Assembly: GCA_031371805.1 (NCBI GenBank) | Contig: JANMKB010000410.1 | Span: 1-20,858 of the forward strand | Direction of reading: 5' to 3' | Length of the DNA stretch: 20,858 nt | Source of the DNA: JAFDVL01 sp031371805 | GTDB taxonomy: Bacteria > Acidobacteriota > Blastocatellia > RBC074 | Part shown: one piece after another, positions 1-6,808 of the stretch | Numbering within the stretch: the first letter of the stretch is position 1 | Layout of the letters: every line of letters starts with the position of its first letter | Program-made: the position numbers and the translations under genes | Notes under the pieces: generated by a model | What the model saw: the letters and a program-made list of their open reading frames with translations, nothing else | Told to the model about the DNA's origin: nothing | The model's database searches: none

Positions 1-1
1 C

Positions 2-169
2 GGGTGGTGGATTGCGCCCATGATCTTTCATCAGGGCGGCGGCGGCTTTGGCGGCAGTTCCTGGGGCAATGGCGGTAGCTGGGGTGGCAATAGTGGTGGT
101 GGCGGTGGTGGCTGGGGCGGTTTTGGTGGCGGCAGTTCTGGCGGTGGCGGCGCAAGCGATAGCTGGTAA
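2..169 (+). CDS. TPM-domain (YgcG-type) protein, C-terminal fragment
   Basis: Only the last 55 codons are inside the window; the gene enters from the left, open in the frame starting at base 2. The visible part begins GWWIAPMIFH and then becomes a Gly/Ser-rich tail with interspersed Trp and Phe, ending in GGGGASDSW. This tail is characteristic of TPM-domain proteins (TLP18.3/Psb32/MOLO-1 family), which have a signal peptide, a periplasmic TPM domain, a membrane helix and a low-complexity Gly tail. TPM genes are often neighbours of lemA, and lemA lies 1.2 kb downstream on the same strand, which supports the call. The catalytic or binding domain itself is not visible, so the family is inferred from the tail and the context. 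Confidence 0.72.
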   Translation, partial: GWWIAPMIFHQGGGGFGGSSWGNGGSWGGNSGGGGGGWGGFGGGSSGGGGASDSW

Positions 170-181
170 TGATTATAAAGA

Positions 182-205
182 GTAGTGCAAACTTTCCAGT
201 TTGCG
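182..205 (+). repeat. Interspersed repeat family A, solo copy
   Basis: This 24-bp element contains the core CTTTCCAGTTTGCG and matches the left arm of the inverted repeat at 6729-6752 at 22 of 24 positions. It includes its own small palindrome, GCAAACT, loop TTCC, AGTTTGC (188-205), so a hairpin could form. It lies 12 bp after the stop of the TPM gene, with no coding sequence around it. Confidence 0.7.
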
Positions 206-219
206 TGGTGACATAAAGC

Positions 220-264
220 GACAGTGCAGGGAACCCGGCTTGCTCCGATTCGCGGTACTGTCCC
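220..264. repeat. Interspersed repeat family B, copy 1
   Basis: The reverse complement of 238-264 reads GGGACAGTACCGCG followed by AGCAAGC. It matches 20541-20567 at 21 of 27 positions. The element is bounded by GACAGT (220-225) and ACTGTC (257-262), a short inverted repeat that could fold. Families A and B together fill most of the 111-bp gap before the next gene. Confidence 0.55.
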
Positions 265-280
265 CTGAGATGAAACAGAT

Positions 281-985
281 ATGGATGAAGATTTGAAAGA
301 AATTGTCAGTCGTTTGAAAATTGCCCATAGCGGGACGCTGGTTTCAATCATCGTTTATGGTTCGACACTGACTGATAAAACCAAAAGCCGGAAAGACGAA
401 ATCCACGTCCTGATCGTCACCACAAAACTGACAGCGGAGGAATTGCGCGCGGCTCGTCCGGTGGCAAAATGGTGGGTGGAATCCGGCTACAATTTGCCTG
501 TGTATTTTACGGAAAAAGAATTCAAAGACTCGCTGGATGTTTTTGCGATTGAGTTTCGCCAGATGAAACGTGCCTATCGCGTCTTGCATGGCGCGGATTT
601 ACTTGCTAATAATAACGCTTCAAAAAAGAATTTACGCTTACAAACTGAATATGAATTACGCGGTAAGTTGCTCCGTCTGCGGTCACTTTATTTACCTTCA
701 AGTGAATCGCACGAAAATCTGCTCAGATTAATGACAGATAGTATTTATAGCTTCGTCCAATTTTTTCGCCCCATCCTTGAACTGCTGGGTGAAGAGCCAG
801 AGCAAAATCGTTTGGCGACAGTAAAAAAAGTTGGTGCGCTATTGCAGATTGATACATCATCGCTTGAGCGAATTTTACAATTACGGGAACAACAACTTAC
901 ATTAACAGAAACGGAAAGCAATCATCTTTTCGCCAGCTACGTTGATTGTCTGACGCAAGTCATTGAGGCAGTCAATTCTCTATAA
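281..985 (+). CDS. Nucleotidyltransferase-like protein with degenerate active site
   Basis: The product has 234 residues. The N-terminus has the start of a polymerase-beta-type nucleotidyltransferase fold: a helix, then a strand and turn IIVYGSTL with the diagnostic Gly-Ser (residues 27-28). About ten residues later comes DEIHVLIV (39-46), where the family normally has Asp-x-Asp. Only one acidic residue of that pair is in the right place, with Ile or His replacing the other, so metal-dependent transfer may be lost. The remainder is mostly helical, with Leu-rich segments at about 110-230, like a HEPN or kinase-associated helical tail. No signal peptide is seen. It sits between the TPM gene and glsB/lemA on the same strand. 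The start has only a weak upstream GAG. The fold assignment is moderate; the substrate is unknown. Confidence 0.6.
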   Translation: MDEDLKEIVSRLKIAHSGTLVSIIVYGSTLTDKTKSRKDEIHVLIVTTKLTAEELRAARPVAKWWVESGYNLPVYFTEKEFKDSLDVFAIEFRQMKRAYRVLHGADLLANNNASKKNLRLQTEYELRGKLLRLRSLYLPSSESHENLLRLMTDSIYSFVQFFRPILELLGEEPEQNRLATVKKVGALLQIDTSSLERILQLREQQLTLTETESNHLFASYVDCLTQVIEAVNSL

Positions 986-1010
986 ACCCTCAACTTAAGG
1001 AGACAGAAAA

Positions 1011-1262
1011 ATGGACTTACTAGCGTTTCTCGTTTTAGGCTTAGTCGCCGGATTTATCGGCAGCAAACTCGTTAACAAATCCGGCAGCGGTTTGCTGATG
1101 GATATTATTGTCGGCGTCATCGGCTCGTTTCTCGGCGGCTGGGTTTTCAACAAGCTTGGCTATGCCGGCGTGAGCGGATTGAATTTGTACAGCTTGCTGG
1201 TCGCAGTCATTGGCGCAGTATTATTACTGTTGATCTGGCGTGCCATTAGTAAAGCATTGTAG
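1011..1262 (+). CDS. GlsB/YeaQ/YmgE family stress-response membrane protein
   Basis: An 83-residue, highly hydrophobic protein with three predicted membrane helices (about 3-20, 27-47 and 57-80). Gly-rich helix motifs include GLVAGFIGSKLV, GVIGSFLGGWVF and AVIGAVLLLLIWR. This matches the transglycosylase-associated (GlsB/YeaQ) family in length, topology and Gly pattern. Family members are small inner-membrane proteins induced by envelope or general stress; no enzymatic role is established. The start is well supported by AAGGAG at 997-1002, eight bases before ATG. The gene lies 25 bp after the nucleotidyltransferase-like gene, so the two are probably co-transcribed. Confidence 0.9.
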   Translation: MDLLAFLVLGLVAGFIGSKLVNKSGSGLLMDIIVGVIGSFLGGWVFNKLGYAGVSGLNLYSLLVAVIGAVLLLLIWRAISKAL

Positions 1263-1270
1263 TTTTTGAG

Positions 1271-1302
1271 GAAGTCCCTTGTCGCACAAAACAAGGGACT
1301 TC
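1271..1302 (+). terminator. Perfect 12-bp hairpin between glsB and lemA
   Basis: GAAGTCCCTTGT (1271-1282) pairs perfectly with ACAAGGGACTTC (1291-1302) across an 8-base loop. It begins 8 bp after the glsB stop codon. No T-run follows directly; the nearest is TTTTTT at 1330-1335. It is therefore either an imperfect terminator or attenuator, or an mRNA-stability hairpin separating glsB from lemA. Confidence 0.5.
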
Positions 1303-1357
1303 ACTTCAGGTCGGGTTTGATATTGGTTATTTTTTCGCCCCTTAGCAGGGCTGTACC

Positions 1358-1362
1358 GGAGG
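1358..1362 (+). promoter_or_regulatory. Shine-Dalgarno that fixes the lemA start
   Basis: GGAGG lies five bases before the ATG at 1368. The open frame extends upstream to 1266, but that extension runs through the hairpin at 1271-1302 and would put an unrelated 34 residues before the membrane anchor. The RBS selects the shorter start. Confidence 0.85.
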
Positions 1363-1367
1363 TTAGC

Positions 1368-1973
1368 ATGGGTAAAGGAATATTAGGAATTTTAGCAGTT
1401 ATCGTACTTATCGCATTAATTATCGGCGGCATAGCGGTTGGCAGTTATAACAAACTTGTCGGTGTCCGTAATGGCGTTGATGGGAAATGGGCGCAGGTCG
1501 AAAATCAAATGCAGCGCCGCGCCGATTTGATCGGCAATCTGGTCGGAACAGTGAAGGGAATCACCAAACAGGAAACCGATGTGTTTGTGAAAATTGCCGA
1601 AGCGCGGTCAAAATTACTGGCTGTTCCCAGCGGTGATATTGATGGGAAAATGGCGGCGAACGAAAATCTTTCCAAAGCCATGAATGCCGGCGGATTGCTG
1701 GGTACAGGTGGGAGATTTCTAAATATTGTCGAGCAATATCCGCAATTAAAATCCAGCGAAAATTTTATGAAGTTACAAGACGAACTGGCTGGAACAGAAA
1801 ATCGCATGGCACAGTCACGGAAAGATTATAACGAGTCGGTGCAGGGCTATAACACAATGCGCCAAACCTTCCCGACGGTGCTGATTGCCGGTCTGATGGG
1901 ATTTCAGGACAAACCATTTTTCAAGGCTGATGCCGAAGCCAAAACTGCTCCGAAAGTGGATTTCAGTAAATAA
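1368..1973 (+). CDS. lemA: LemA family protein
   Basis: A 201-residue membrane-anchored protein. Residues 3-25 form one hydrophobic helix (GILGILAVIVLIALIIGG). It is followed by the LemA signature: YNKLVGVRNGVDGKWAQVE, then QMQRRADLIGNLV, a long helical region, and near the C-terminus YNTMRQTFPT and GF plus KPFF. LemA proteins have a short N-terminus outside the cytoplasm, one membrane helix and an alpha-helical bundle; the biochemical function is poorly defined. They commonly pair with TPM-domain proteins, as here. The start at 1368 is set by GGAGG and matches usual family length (about 180-200). The gene ends 77 bp before the convergent exporter gene. Confidence 0.93.
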   Translation: MGKGILGILAVIVLIALIIGGIAVGSYNKLVGVRNGVDGKWAQVENQMQRRADLIGNLVGTVKGITKQETDVFVKIAEARSKLLAVPSGDIDGKMAANENLSKAMNAGGLLGTGGRFLNIVEQYPQLKSSENFMKLQDELAGTENRMAQSRKDYNESVQGYNTMRQTFPTVLIAGLMGFQDKPFFKADAEAKTAPKVDFSK

Positions 1974-1990
1974 CTCTTCCCTGTGATTGG

Positions 1991-2030
1991 CAGGAAAATA
2001 TTTTTCGTGCATGAGAAACTCTTTTTCCTG
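1991..2030. terminator. Possible bidirectional terminator between lemA and the ThrE-type gene
   Basis: CAGGAAAA (1991-1998) and TTTTCCTG (2023-2030) form an 8-bp inverted repeat in the short gap between two convergent genes. The A-run and T-run on the arms would give each strand a U-rich side. The 24-base loop is long, so this is tentative. Confidence 0.3.
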
Positions 2031-2050
2031 GCTGGAAAGTTCAGGCGCAA

Positions 2051-3304
2051 TCATCTTCTTCGGACTGGCAATAAAATATTTGAAATCAGAATCCCGGCGA
2101 CTAACGCCATCGCGGTCAAAATCATTCTGAACGCAGTTTCTACGCCAGGCACAATTTGTTTATCCAGTAATGAAGCAATGCTGTGAAACCCGATGCTGCC
2201 CGGCACGAGTAACAAAATTCCTGGCGCGAGTGTGACCGTTGCCGGGCGTCGTAACAGTTGCGAATAAAGCCTGCTCGCGACGCCAACGGTCAACGCTCCA
2301 ATAAACGGCCCTAACTCTGCGCCTAAAATTATCGCTCCAATCCGACTTGCGATCACTGCTAAGACAACCACTAAAACAATCCAGCCACAGTCGCGCAAAT
2401 GGGCGCGCAATAGCACGGCAAAGGCCAGCGGCACGATCAATAACGCCAGATATTCCGACCAGGGCGGCAGCGGGATTGATGCTCCGGTGCTTGCCGCACC
2501 AAAAATTAAGCCTGAAACTTTTGCGCCGAGCGTCACGCCGAAACCAATCCCTAAAAAAATAATCAGGGCGCTGCTCAGGCGCGAAGTTCCTGACACTAAA
2601 TTTCGGGTCGTCAGCTCTGTCAACGCGACCGTCAGTGTAAATCCCGGCATCAAAATTATTAGTCCCGCCAGAGTCGTGATGAAAACTGAATATGGTCCAA
2701 AATAAATACTTAGAGTGGAAGCTAAAACCGAAGCGAAAAATGCCGCGACCGGCTCAAAGATTTTGCCGAGTGCCTGATATTTTCCGGCCAGCAAAGACAG
2801 CAAACCAATCAAAATTCCAACGCCGCCCGAAGCGATCATTTCTTTGACGCCACCGCCAAAAAATTGCGAGGAAGAGGCGGACGCTGCACCAAAGGCAAGC
2901 GTCGTCAGTAATTTTCCATACTCAGGTTTGGCCTGACTGATTTCGTCAATCTGAATTGAACCCTGGGCCGGAGAGAGGCGCTGATGCATAACCTCGGTCA
3001 GCACCTGATCGAGGTCAACTAATTTTCCTAAATTCAAATCACCCGGCTCAGCGCGAATCAAAAATGTCCGCTGGTTTTCAAGCTCGCCAAAACCGCAATA
3101 AATCGAAGTCGGTGTCGAAAAAAATTGTCCCTGCAAATGTAAGCGCTCCGCCGTTTGCTCCAGTAATTCTTCCAGGCGATGCGAGGCGTAACCACAGGTA
3201 TGCAGAGCGCGTCCCAGCCGCAAAATAAAGCTGATGGCTCCCTTGTCATTGTGGTCATTTGGTGTTGCTGTAAGGGCGCTGTTCTGCGTCTGAATTGTTG
3301 CCAT
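2051..3304 (-). CDS. Threonine/serine exporter (ThrE) family protein
   Basis: A 417-residue protein with the two-part ThrE architecture. Residues about 20-130 form the cytoplasmic DUF1212 part, with LGRALHTCGYASHRLEELL and FSTPTSIYCGFG. About ten membrane helices follow, the last block (about 290-415) corresponding to the ThrE_2/DUF3815 half, with GPFIGALTVGVASRLY and APGILLLVPGSIGF. Characterised members export L-threonine and L-serine by proton antiport; the substrate here is inferred. The full-length fused form is seen rather than the split two-gene version. ATG at 3304 is chosen because GGAG (3311-3314) lies six bases upstream; an in-frame ATG at 3316 has no such site and overlaps the RBS. 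The gene diverges from the secreted TPR gene and converges on lemA. Confidence 0.88.
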   Translation of the reverse strand: MATIQTQNSALTATPNDHNDKGAISFILRLGRALHTCGYASHRLEELLEQTAERLHLQGQFFSTPTSIYCGFGELENQRTFLIRAEPGDLNLGKLVDLDQVLTEVMHQRLSPAQGSIQIDEISQAKPEYGKLLTTLAFGAASASSSQFFGGGVKEMIASGGVGILIGLLSLLAGKYQALGKIFEPVAAFFASVLASTLSIYFGPYSVFITTLAGLIILMPGFTLTVALTELTTRNLVSGTSRLSSALIIFLGIGFGVTLGAKVSGLIFGAASTGASIPLPPWSEYLALLIVPLAFAVLLRAHLRDCGWIVLVVVLAVIASRIGAIILGAELGPFIGALTVGVASRLYSQLLRRPATVTLAPGILLLVPGSIGFHSIASLLDKQIVPGVETAFRMILTAMALVAGILISNILLPVRRR

Positions 3305-3310
3305 GAAAAT

Positions 3311-3314
3311 CTCC
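3311..3314 (-). promoter_or_regulatory. Shine-Dalgarno of the ThrE-type gene
   Basis: On the minus strand GGAG precedes the ATG at 3304 by six bases. It lies inside the alternative start region (ATG at 3316), which argues for the shorter product. Confidence 0.7.
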
Positions 3315-3328
3315 ATACCCAGTGCGAT

Positions 3329-3356
3329 TTGATCTTTTGCCGTGCTTTCGTATACT
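3329..3356 (+). promoter_or_regulatory. Candidate sigma70-type promoter for the secreted TPR gene
   Basis: TTGATC (3329-3334) and TATACT (3351-3356) are separated by 16 bp and resemble -35 and -10 boxes. Transcription would begin near 3363, leaving a 5' leader of roughly 105 bases that contains the inverted repeat at 3392-3446. The placement in a divergent gap is right, but this is consensus matching by eye. Confidence 0.45.
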
Positions 3357-3391
3357 TATTAATTACACCCTATTTCAACCAGACTAACAGA

Positions 3392-3446
3392 GCAACGAAA
3401 ACCGCCCGGAATTAACGCGTTCCTCTTTTACTAACTTTTTCGTTGC
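3392..3446 (+). repeat. 10-bp inverted repeat in the leader of the TPR gene
   Basis: GCAACGAAAA (3392-3401) is the exact reverse complement of TTTTCGTTGC (3437-3446). The loop is 35 bases. It lies between the candidate promoter and the RBS, so it could form a leader stem or a spaced operator pair. Confidence 0.45.
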
Positions 3447-3468
3447 GCTGAAACAACAAGGAATAAAA

Positions 3469-4449
3469 ATGAAAGCTTTCCATTTTTCACTACTAAGAAT
3501 TTTGCTCGTCGTCGCCATCGCTGCTCTGGCTGTTTCCGCTCAGGATAAAAAAGAACCTTCATCAGGTGAAGTCGAAGCCGTCAAAAAAATTAATGCGGCG
3601 AAAGATTTGCCCGCAAAATTTAAAGCGGCGGAAGAGTTCATGAAGAAAAATTCCAAAAGCTCGCTCCGTCCCAAAGTCGCAGACTACCTGGTTGGACAAA
3701 TTGGCGATGTGACTGATGGCGCACAACGACAGGCAGCCATTGAAACTTACCTGAAAATGTTTTCCTCCGACAGCGAGAAAGATTTGATTTTGCCTGCTCA
3801 GGTTGACGCTTTGGCCCTGGTAGACAAAGTTGACGAGGCTTTCAAGCTGGCTCCCAGAGCGTTTGAGAAATCCCCTGACAATGTGATTTTGCTGACGCAG
3901 TTAGCACTCAAAGGGGGAGCGCAAGCAGCGCAAAATCAAACCCAGAATGCCGAGTTGACGAAACAATATGGCACGAAAGCCCTTGCGTTAATTGAAGCGG
4001 ATAAAAAGCCTGCGGGAGCCACGGATGATTTTTGGAATAACTTCAAAAAACAATGGGTGCCGGAACTGTATCAGGCACTGGGGTTTGTTGCCTTTGCCAC
4101 CAAAGATGAAGCCCAGACAAAAGTGAACTTTCAAAAAGTGATTGACCTCAATCCGACCAATCCGCGCAGTTATTATGTCCTGGGAAATATTGCGGATAAC
4201 GAATATCAACACGCCGCCGTGGATTATAACGGCGCTTCAGGTGCCGCCAAAGCTGAGTTATTGAAAAAGGCGGAAGTGATTATGGATCAGGCGATTGATT
4301 ACTTTGCCCACGTGGTCGGACTCACAGAAGGTAAGGCGGAGTTCAAGCCGGTGCATGATCAGGTTTTACCTGTATTACAGGAATATTATAAGTACCGCAA
4401 AGGCTCGCTGACTGGTTTGGATCAATTAATTGCAAAATATAAAAAATAA
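3469..4449 (+). CDS. Secreted TPR-containing protein of unknown function
   Basis: A 326-residue protein with a clear Sec signal peptide: basic N-terminus, hydrophobic core LLRILLVVAIAALAVSA, probable cleavage after VSA before QDKKEPS. The mature part is helical and Lys/Ala-rich, with TPR-like units around residues 95-150 and most clearly 195-255 (ALGFVAFATKDEAQTKVNFQ, then KVIDLNPTNPRSYYVLGNIA). TPRs mediate protein-protein contacts, so it probably acts as a periplasmic or surface scaffold; no catalytic motif is visible. The start is supported by AAGGA at 3458-3462, six bases before ATG. It is transcribed away from the exporter gene and converges on the DUF72 gene 37 bp downstream. Similar single-gene TPR exoproteins are common in Acidobacteriota (inference). 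Confidence 0.8.
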   Translation: MKAFHFSLLRILLVVAIAALAVSAQDKKEPSSGEVEAVKKINAAKDLPAKFKAAEEFMKKNSKSSLRPKVADYLVGQIGDVTDGAQRQAAIETYLKMFSSDSEKDLILPAQVDALALVDKVDEAFKLAPRAFEKSPDNVILLTQLALKGGAQAAQNQTQNAELTKQYGTKALALIEADKKPAGATDDFWNNFKKQWVPELYQALGFVAFATKDEAQTKVNFQKVIDLNPTNPRSYYVLGNIADNEYQHAAVDYNGASGAAKAELLKKAEVIMDQAIDYFAHVVGLTEGKAEFKPVHDQVLPVLQEYYKYRKGSLTGLDQLIAKYKK

Positions 4450-4486
4450 TCAAAACGCCAAATCAGCCCGCAAAGATGGGCGCTAG

Positions 4487-5308
4487 CTAAAACAGCGAGG
4501 GCTGCTTTTCAAGCTCTGATGGCGCAACGACAGCTTGTCCCAGCAGTCGTTTGAAATGATTTGCCGACGCCGGTGAATGTCCCTGAAAGTGGTTATTGAA
4601 ATAACCATAAATCGCCCTCACATTTTCTTGCAGTGGCTGGAAAGCTTCCAGCCACTGCGCAAATTCCTGCTCACGCTGAATTTGAACGTGTGAAAATTCG
4701 GTCAGCTCGCGCAGGCCCAGCCAGCGCACATACGCAAAATCTGCCGTGGGTTGCTCCACCAGTTGCAACATCGTTTCACGCGCAAACCATTTGCTGTCGG
4801 TGAGCGCGAGCGCGGTTTTATTGGCCTTGAGTAACGTCAGTAAATATTCGCCGACATCATCCAGCAACCAGTGACGATCACGCAACTCCAGCGCAAAGCG
4901 TAAATCTGTGGGCAGCAGCGGCAGAAATTTTTCGAGGGCAGGAAAGGAGCGCGGAGAAAAATCAGGCGGCATCTGAATCAGGATAATGGCCAGCTTTTCG
5001 CCCAGGCCGCGCACTCGTTCGCAAAACCGCCGTAATATTTCTTCACTGTTTTGTAAGCGATTCTGATGCGTAATTTCCTGTGGGAGCTTGAGCGAATAGG
5101 TAAAGTTTTCCGGCGCTCGTTTGTACCATGACTGAATGGCAGCCTCAGCCGGAATTGCATAAAAGCTGGAGTCAATTTCTACTGTCGAAAAAACCTTTGT
5201 GTATAAATCCAGATAATCACCAGGCCGTGCACTGCGTGGATAAAACGAACCATGCCAGTCTTCGTAATTCCAGCCCTGCGTGCCGATGTGGAGGTTAGCT
5301 TTTTCCAT
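4487..5308 (-). CDS. DUF72 (YecE-like) family protein
   Basis: A 273-residue cytoplasmic protein with DUF72 landmarks: N-terminal IGTQGWNYEDWHGSFYP (about 8-24), STVEIDSSFYAIP (about 41-53), FTYSLKLPQEITH, and a C-terminal AIYGYFNNHFQGHSPASA. DUF72 proteins have a TIM-barrel-like fold and a conserved His/Asn/Tyr pocket, but their reaction is not established. Length and start are normal. The ATG directly follows the TGA of the upstream uma2-like gene (TGAATG), so the pair is almost certainly translationally coupled. The coding region contains a 13-bp perfect palindrome at 4630-4658 (see its entry). The C-terminal tail LEKQPSLF is not part of the core family. Confidence 0.9.
   Translation of the reverse strand: MEKANLHIGTQGWNYEDWHGSFYPRSARPGDYLDLYTKVFSTVEIDSSFYAIPAEAAIQSWYKRAPENFTYSLKLPQEITHQNRLQNSEEILRRFCERVRGLGEKLAIILIQMPPDFSPRSFPALEKFLPLLPTDLRFALELRDRHWLLDDVGEYLLTLLKANKTALALTDSKWFARETMLQLVEQPTADFAYVRWLGLRELTEFSHVQIQREQEFAQWLEAFQPLQENVRAIYGYFNNHFQGHSPASANHFKRLLGQAVVAPSELEKQPSLF
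4630..4658. repeat. Perfect 13-bp palindrome inside the DUF72 gene
   Basis: GCAGTGGCTGGAA (4630-4642) is the exact reverse complement of TTCCAGCCACTGC (4646-4658), with a 3-base loop AGC. The stem is GC-rich and would make a very stable hairpin in mRNA or in single-stranded DNA. It encodes part of WLEAFQPLQ in the DUF72 protein. Confidence 0.8.
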
Positions 5309-6097
5309 TCACTGGTTTTTCAGCAGTAATAGCTCAGCGCGTAATTTCTCAAGCTCAATTTCAGCCTGTTGTCGGGCCGTGGCTTCCGCGTTGGCACGTT
5401 GGTATTCCAATTCGGCGCGGGCGGCTTCTGCGTCGGCGCGAACAGCTTCGGTGTTGGCACGTTCAGCTCCGGTTGGAATTACGTTACCATCTGCATCACA
5501 CCAGCGCAGCCACTCATCCTGTGTTCCTTCGAATTCGCCCTGCCAGAGTTGCAGGCTTAACCCGACTTCCGGCAAGGCAAAATCGGGACGGCGGCGATAA
5601 CGACGACCGCCAAAAGTTAGCTCATGGACGAGCAATGGTTCGCCACGCAACACCCGGAACGGATCAAACACAACGTAATAGTAAATGCCCATGCGTCCAT
5701 AGCGCTGCATTTTCTGATCCATCTCGTAGCCTTTGCGGTTTGAGACAACTTCGAGGGCGACTTCCGGGACCTTATCAAATTCCCAGATAAAGTAGGCGCG
5801 ATGCTCATTCGCAAAATAAGCCGGATTCGGCTCGACATCCAGACTCAAAAACATATCCGGCGCAATCGGTGGTTGACGCGGCGAAGAAAAAATTCCCACA
5901 TCTGAATCAGCCAGGAAAATACGCGCTGTGCTGGCGTCTTCCAGCACGGGCGGCTGCCACGAACTATAGAGCGGCTCAACCAGCAAACGGCGTTGCTTGG
6001 CGGAAAATAAATTGTCCACAGGAATGTCATCCTCCGTCACGAGCGCACGCGTCAGGGCGCTCAGGTCATACGGCAGATCAAATAAAGTTTCAGGCAT
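5309..6097 (-). CDS. Uma2 family (DUF820) PD-(D/E)XK nuclease-like protein with coiled-coil tail
   Basis: A 262-residue protein. The Uma2 core spans about 45-190, with PPIAPDMFLSLDV holding the conserved Asp and VPEVALEVVSNRKG holding the Glu-x-Val strand and following Lys of the PD-(D/E)XK fold. MQRYGRMGIYYYVVFDP is the typical following segment. Residues 205-262 form a charged coiled coil built on repeats of the type RANAEA or RADAEA. Uma2 proteins are expanded in Cyanobacteria, Chloroflexi and Acidobacteriota; nuclease activity is predicted from the fold, and the in vivo role is unknown. GAGGT six bases before the ATG supports the start. The stop TGA abuts the DUF72 start, indicating an operon. 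Confidence 0.85.
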   Translation of the reverse strand: MPETLFDLPYDLSALTRALVTEDDIPVDNLFSAKQRRLLVEPLYSSWQPPVLEDASTARIFLADSDVGIFSSPRQPPIAPDMFLSLDVEPNPAYFANEHRAYFIWEFDKVPEVALEVVSNRKGYEMDQKMQRYGRMGIYYYVVFDPFRVLRGEPLLVHELTFGGRRYRRRPDFALPEVGLSLQLWQGEFEGTQDEWLRWCDADGNVIPTGAERANTEAVRADAEAARAELEYQRANAEATARQQAEIELEKLRAELLLLKNQ

Positions 6098-6142
6098 AAT
6101 GGCACCTCATTGCTGACGCCTCAGCTTAACATAATTTGAGTC

Positions 6143-6724
6143 CTAACTCTTCCAGTCGTATTCCATCCAATGCGCAGTTTCTTTGGCGACTTCGCGCCCA
6201 AGCAATTTATCTACGATGTGAAACGACAGATCAATGCCGGCTGAAATCCCTGCCGATAACATTATGCGACCATTATCAATAAATCTTTGGTCGGGCTGGA
6301 TGACTGAATTTGGTGCGACTTCACGCAACAAATCCATCGCGCCCCAATGCGTAGTCGCCGCTAAGCCATCAAGCAATCCTGCTTTCGCCAATAACAAAGC
6401 TCCCGTGCAGACCGACATGACAATTTCTGCCTGTTGCGATTGAGCTTTTATCCAATCAAGTACGACCTGATTATTCATTAACGGACGCGTTCCGTAACCA
6501 CCGGGAATGATTAAAATATCTGCTTGCGGACAATCATCAAACGTAAAATTTGGATTGACGCTGAGGCCGTTACGCGCAGTAATTGCGGCAGAAGTTTCCG
6601 CGACAGTAAAGACGTTAAAAGGCTTGTCACTATTGCGCGCGCCTGTGACCGCAAAGACTTCAAAGGGGCCGCAAAAGTCGAGAACTTCAACTTCATCGAA
6701 AATGAAAATAGCGACGTTTCTCAT
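6143..6724 (-). CDS. DJ-1/PfpI family protein
   Basis: A 193-residue cytoplasmic protein of the class I glutamine amidotransferase-like superfamily. It shows the N-terminal VAIFIFDEVEVLDFCGPFEV, the central ILIIPGGYGTR, and the nucleophile-elbow MSVCTGALLLAKAGLLDG with the reactive Cys at 106, followed by TTHWGAMDLL with His126. This pattern is closest to the isonitrile hydratase (InhA)/AraC-N-terminal-like branch rather than glyoxalase DJ-1 proper. No helix-turn-helix domain follows, so it is not a regulator of the GlxA type. The reaction cannot be fixed from sequence alone. No Shine-Dalgarno is visible, because the family A repeat runs to within four bases of the ATG. Confidence 0.88.
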   Translation of the reverse strand: MRNVAIFIFDEVEVLDFCGPFEVFAVTGARNSDKPFNVFTVAETSAAITARNGLSVNPNFTFDDCPQADILIIPGGYGTRPLMNNQVVLDWIKAQSQQAEIVMSVCTGALLLAKAGLLDGLAATTHWGAMDLLREVAPNSVIQPDQRFIDNGRIMLSAGISAGIDLSFHIVDKLLGREVAKETAHWMEYDWKS

Positions 6725-6728
6725 AGCT

Positions 6729-6808
6729 GTAGCGCAACCTTTCCAGTTTGCGATTTTCTCAATTAATAATTTGTCGTAACCCGAAGCAAGCTGGAAAGAT
6801 TGCGCTAC
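6729..6808. repeat. Family A inverted repeat filling the intergenic gap
   Basis: The arms 6729-6752 and 6786-6808 are imperfect reverse complements (about 21 of 23 positions), each carrying the CTTTCCAG core. The roughly 33-bp centre is AT-rich. The right arm contains the stop codon of the CBM9-like gene (6805-6807), and the left arm ends four bases before the DJ-1/PfpI start. The layout is that of a small palindromic or MITE-like element. The left arm matches the solo copy at 182-205 at 22 of 24 positions. Confidence 0.8.

Noticed and set aside
31..351. Proline-rich frame on the minus strand
   Set aside because: It is the antisense of the Gly-rich TPM tail and of the nucleotidyltransferase start; the poly-Pro run is simply the complement of Gly codons.
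1266..1367. LemA N-terminal extension
   Set aside because: It runs through a hairpin, has no RBS, and precedes the family-typical membrane start; GGAGG at 1358 sets the ATG at 1368.
4450..4486. Terminator between the TPR and DUF72 genes
   Set aside because: Only a 5-bp AGCCC/GGGCT pair with a long loop that reaches into the DUF72 coding sequence; too weak to call.
6729..6808. Insertion sequence
   Set aside because: Only an 80-bp inverted repeat without transposase or target duplication; called a palindromic repeat instead.
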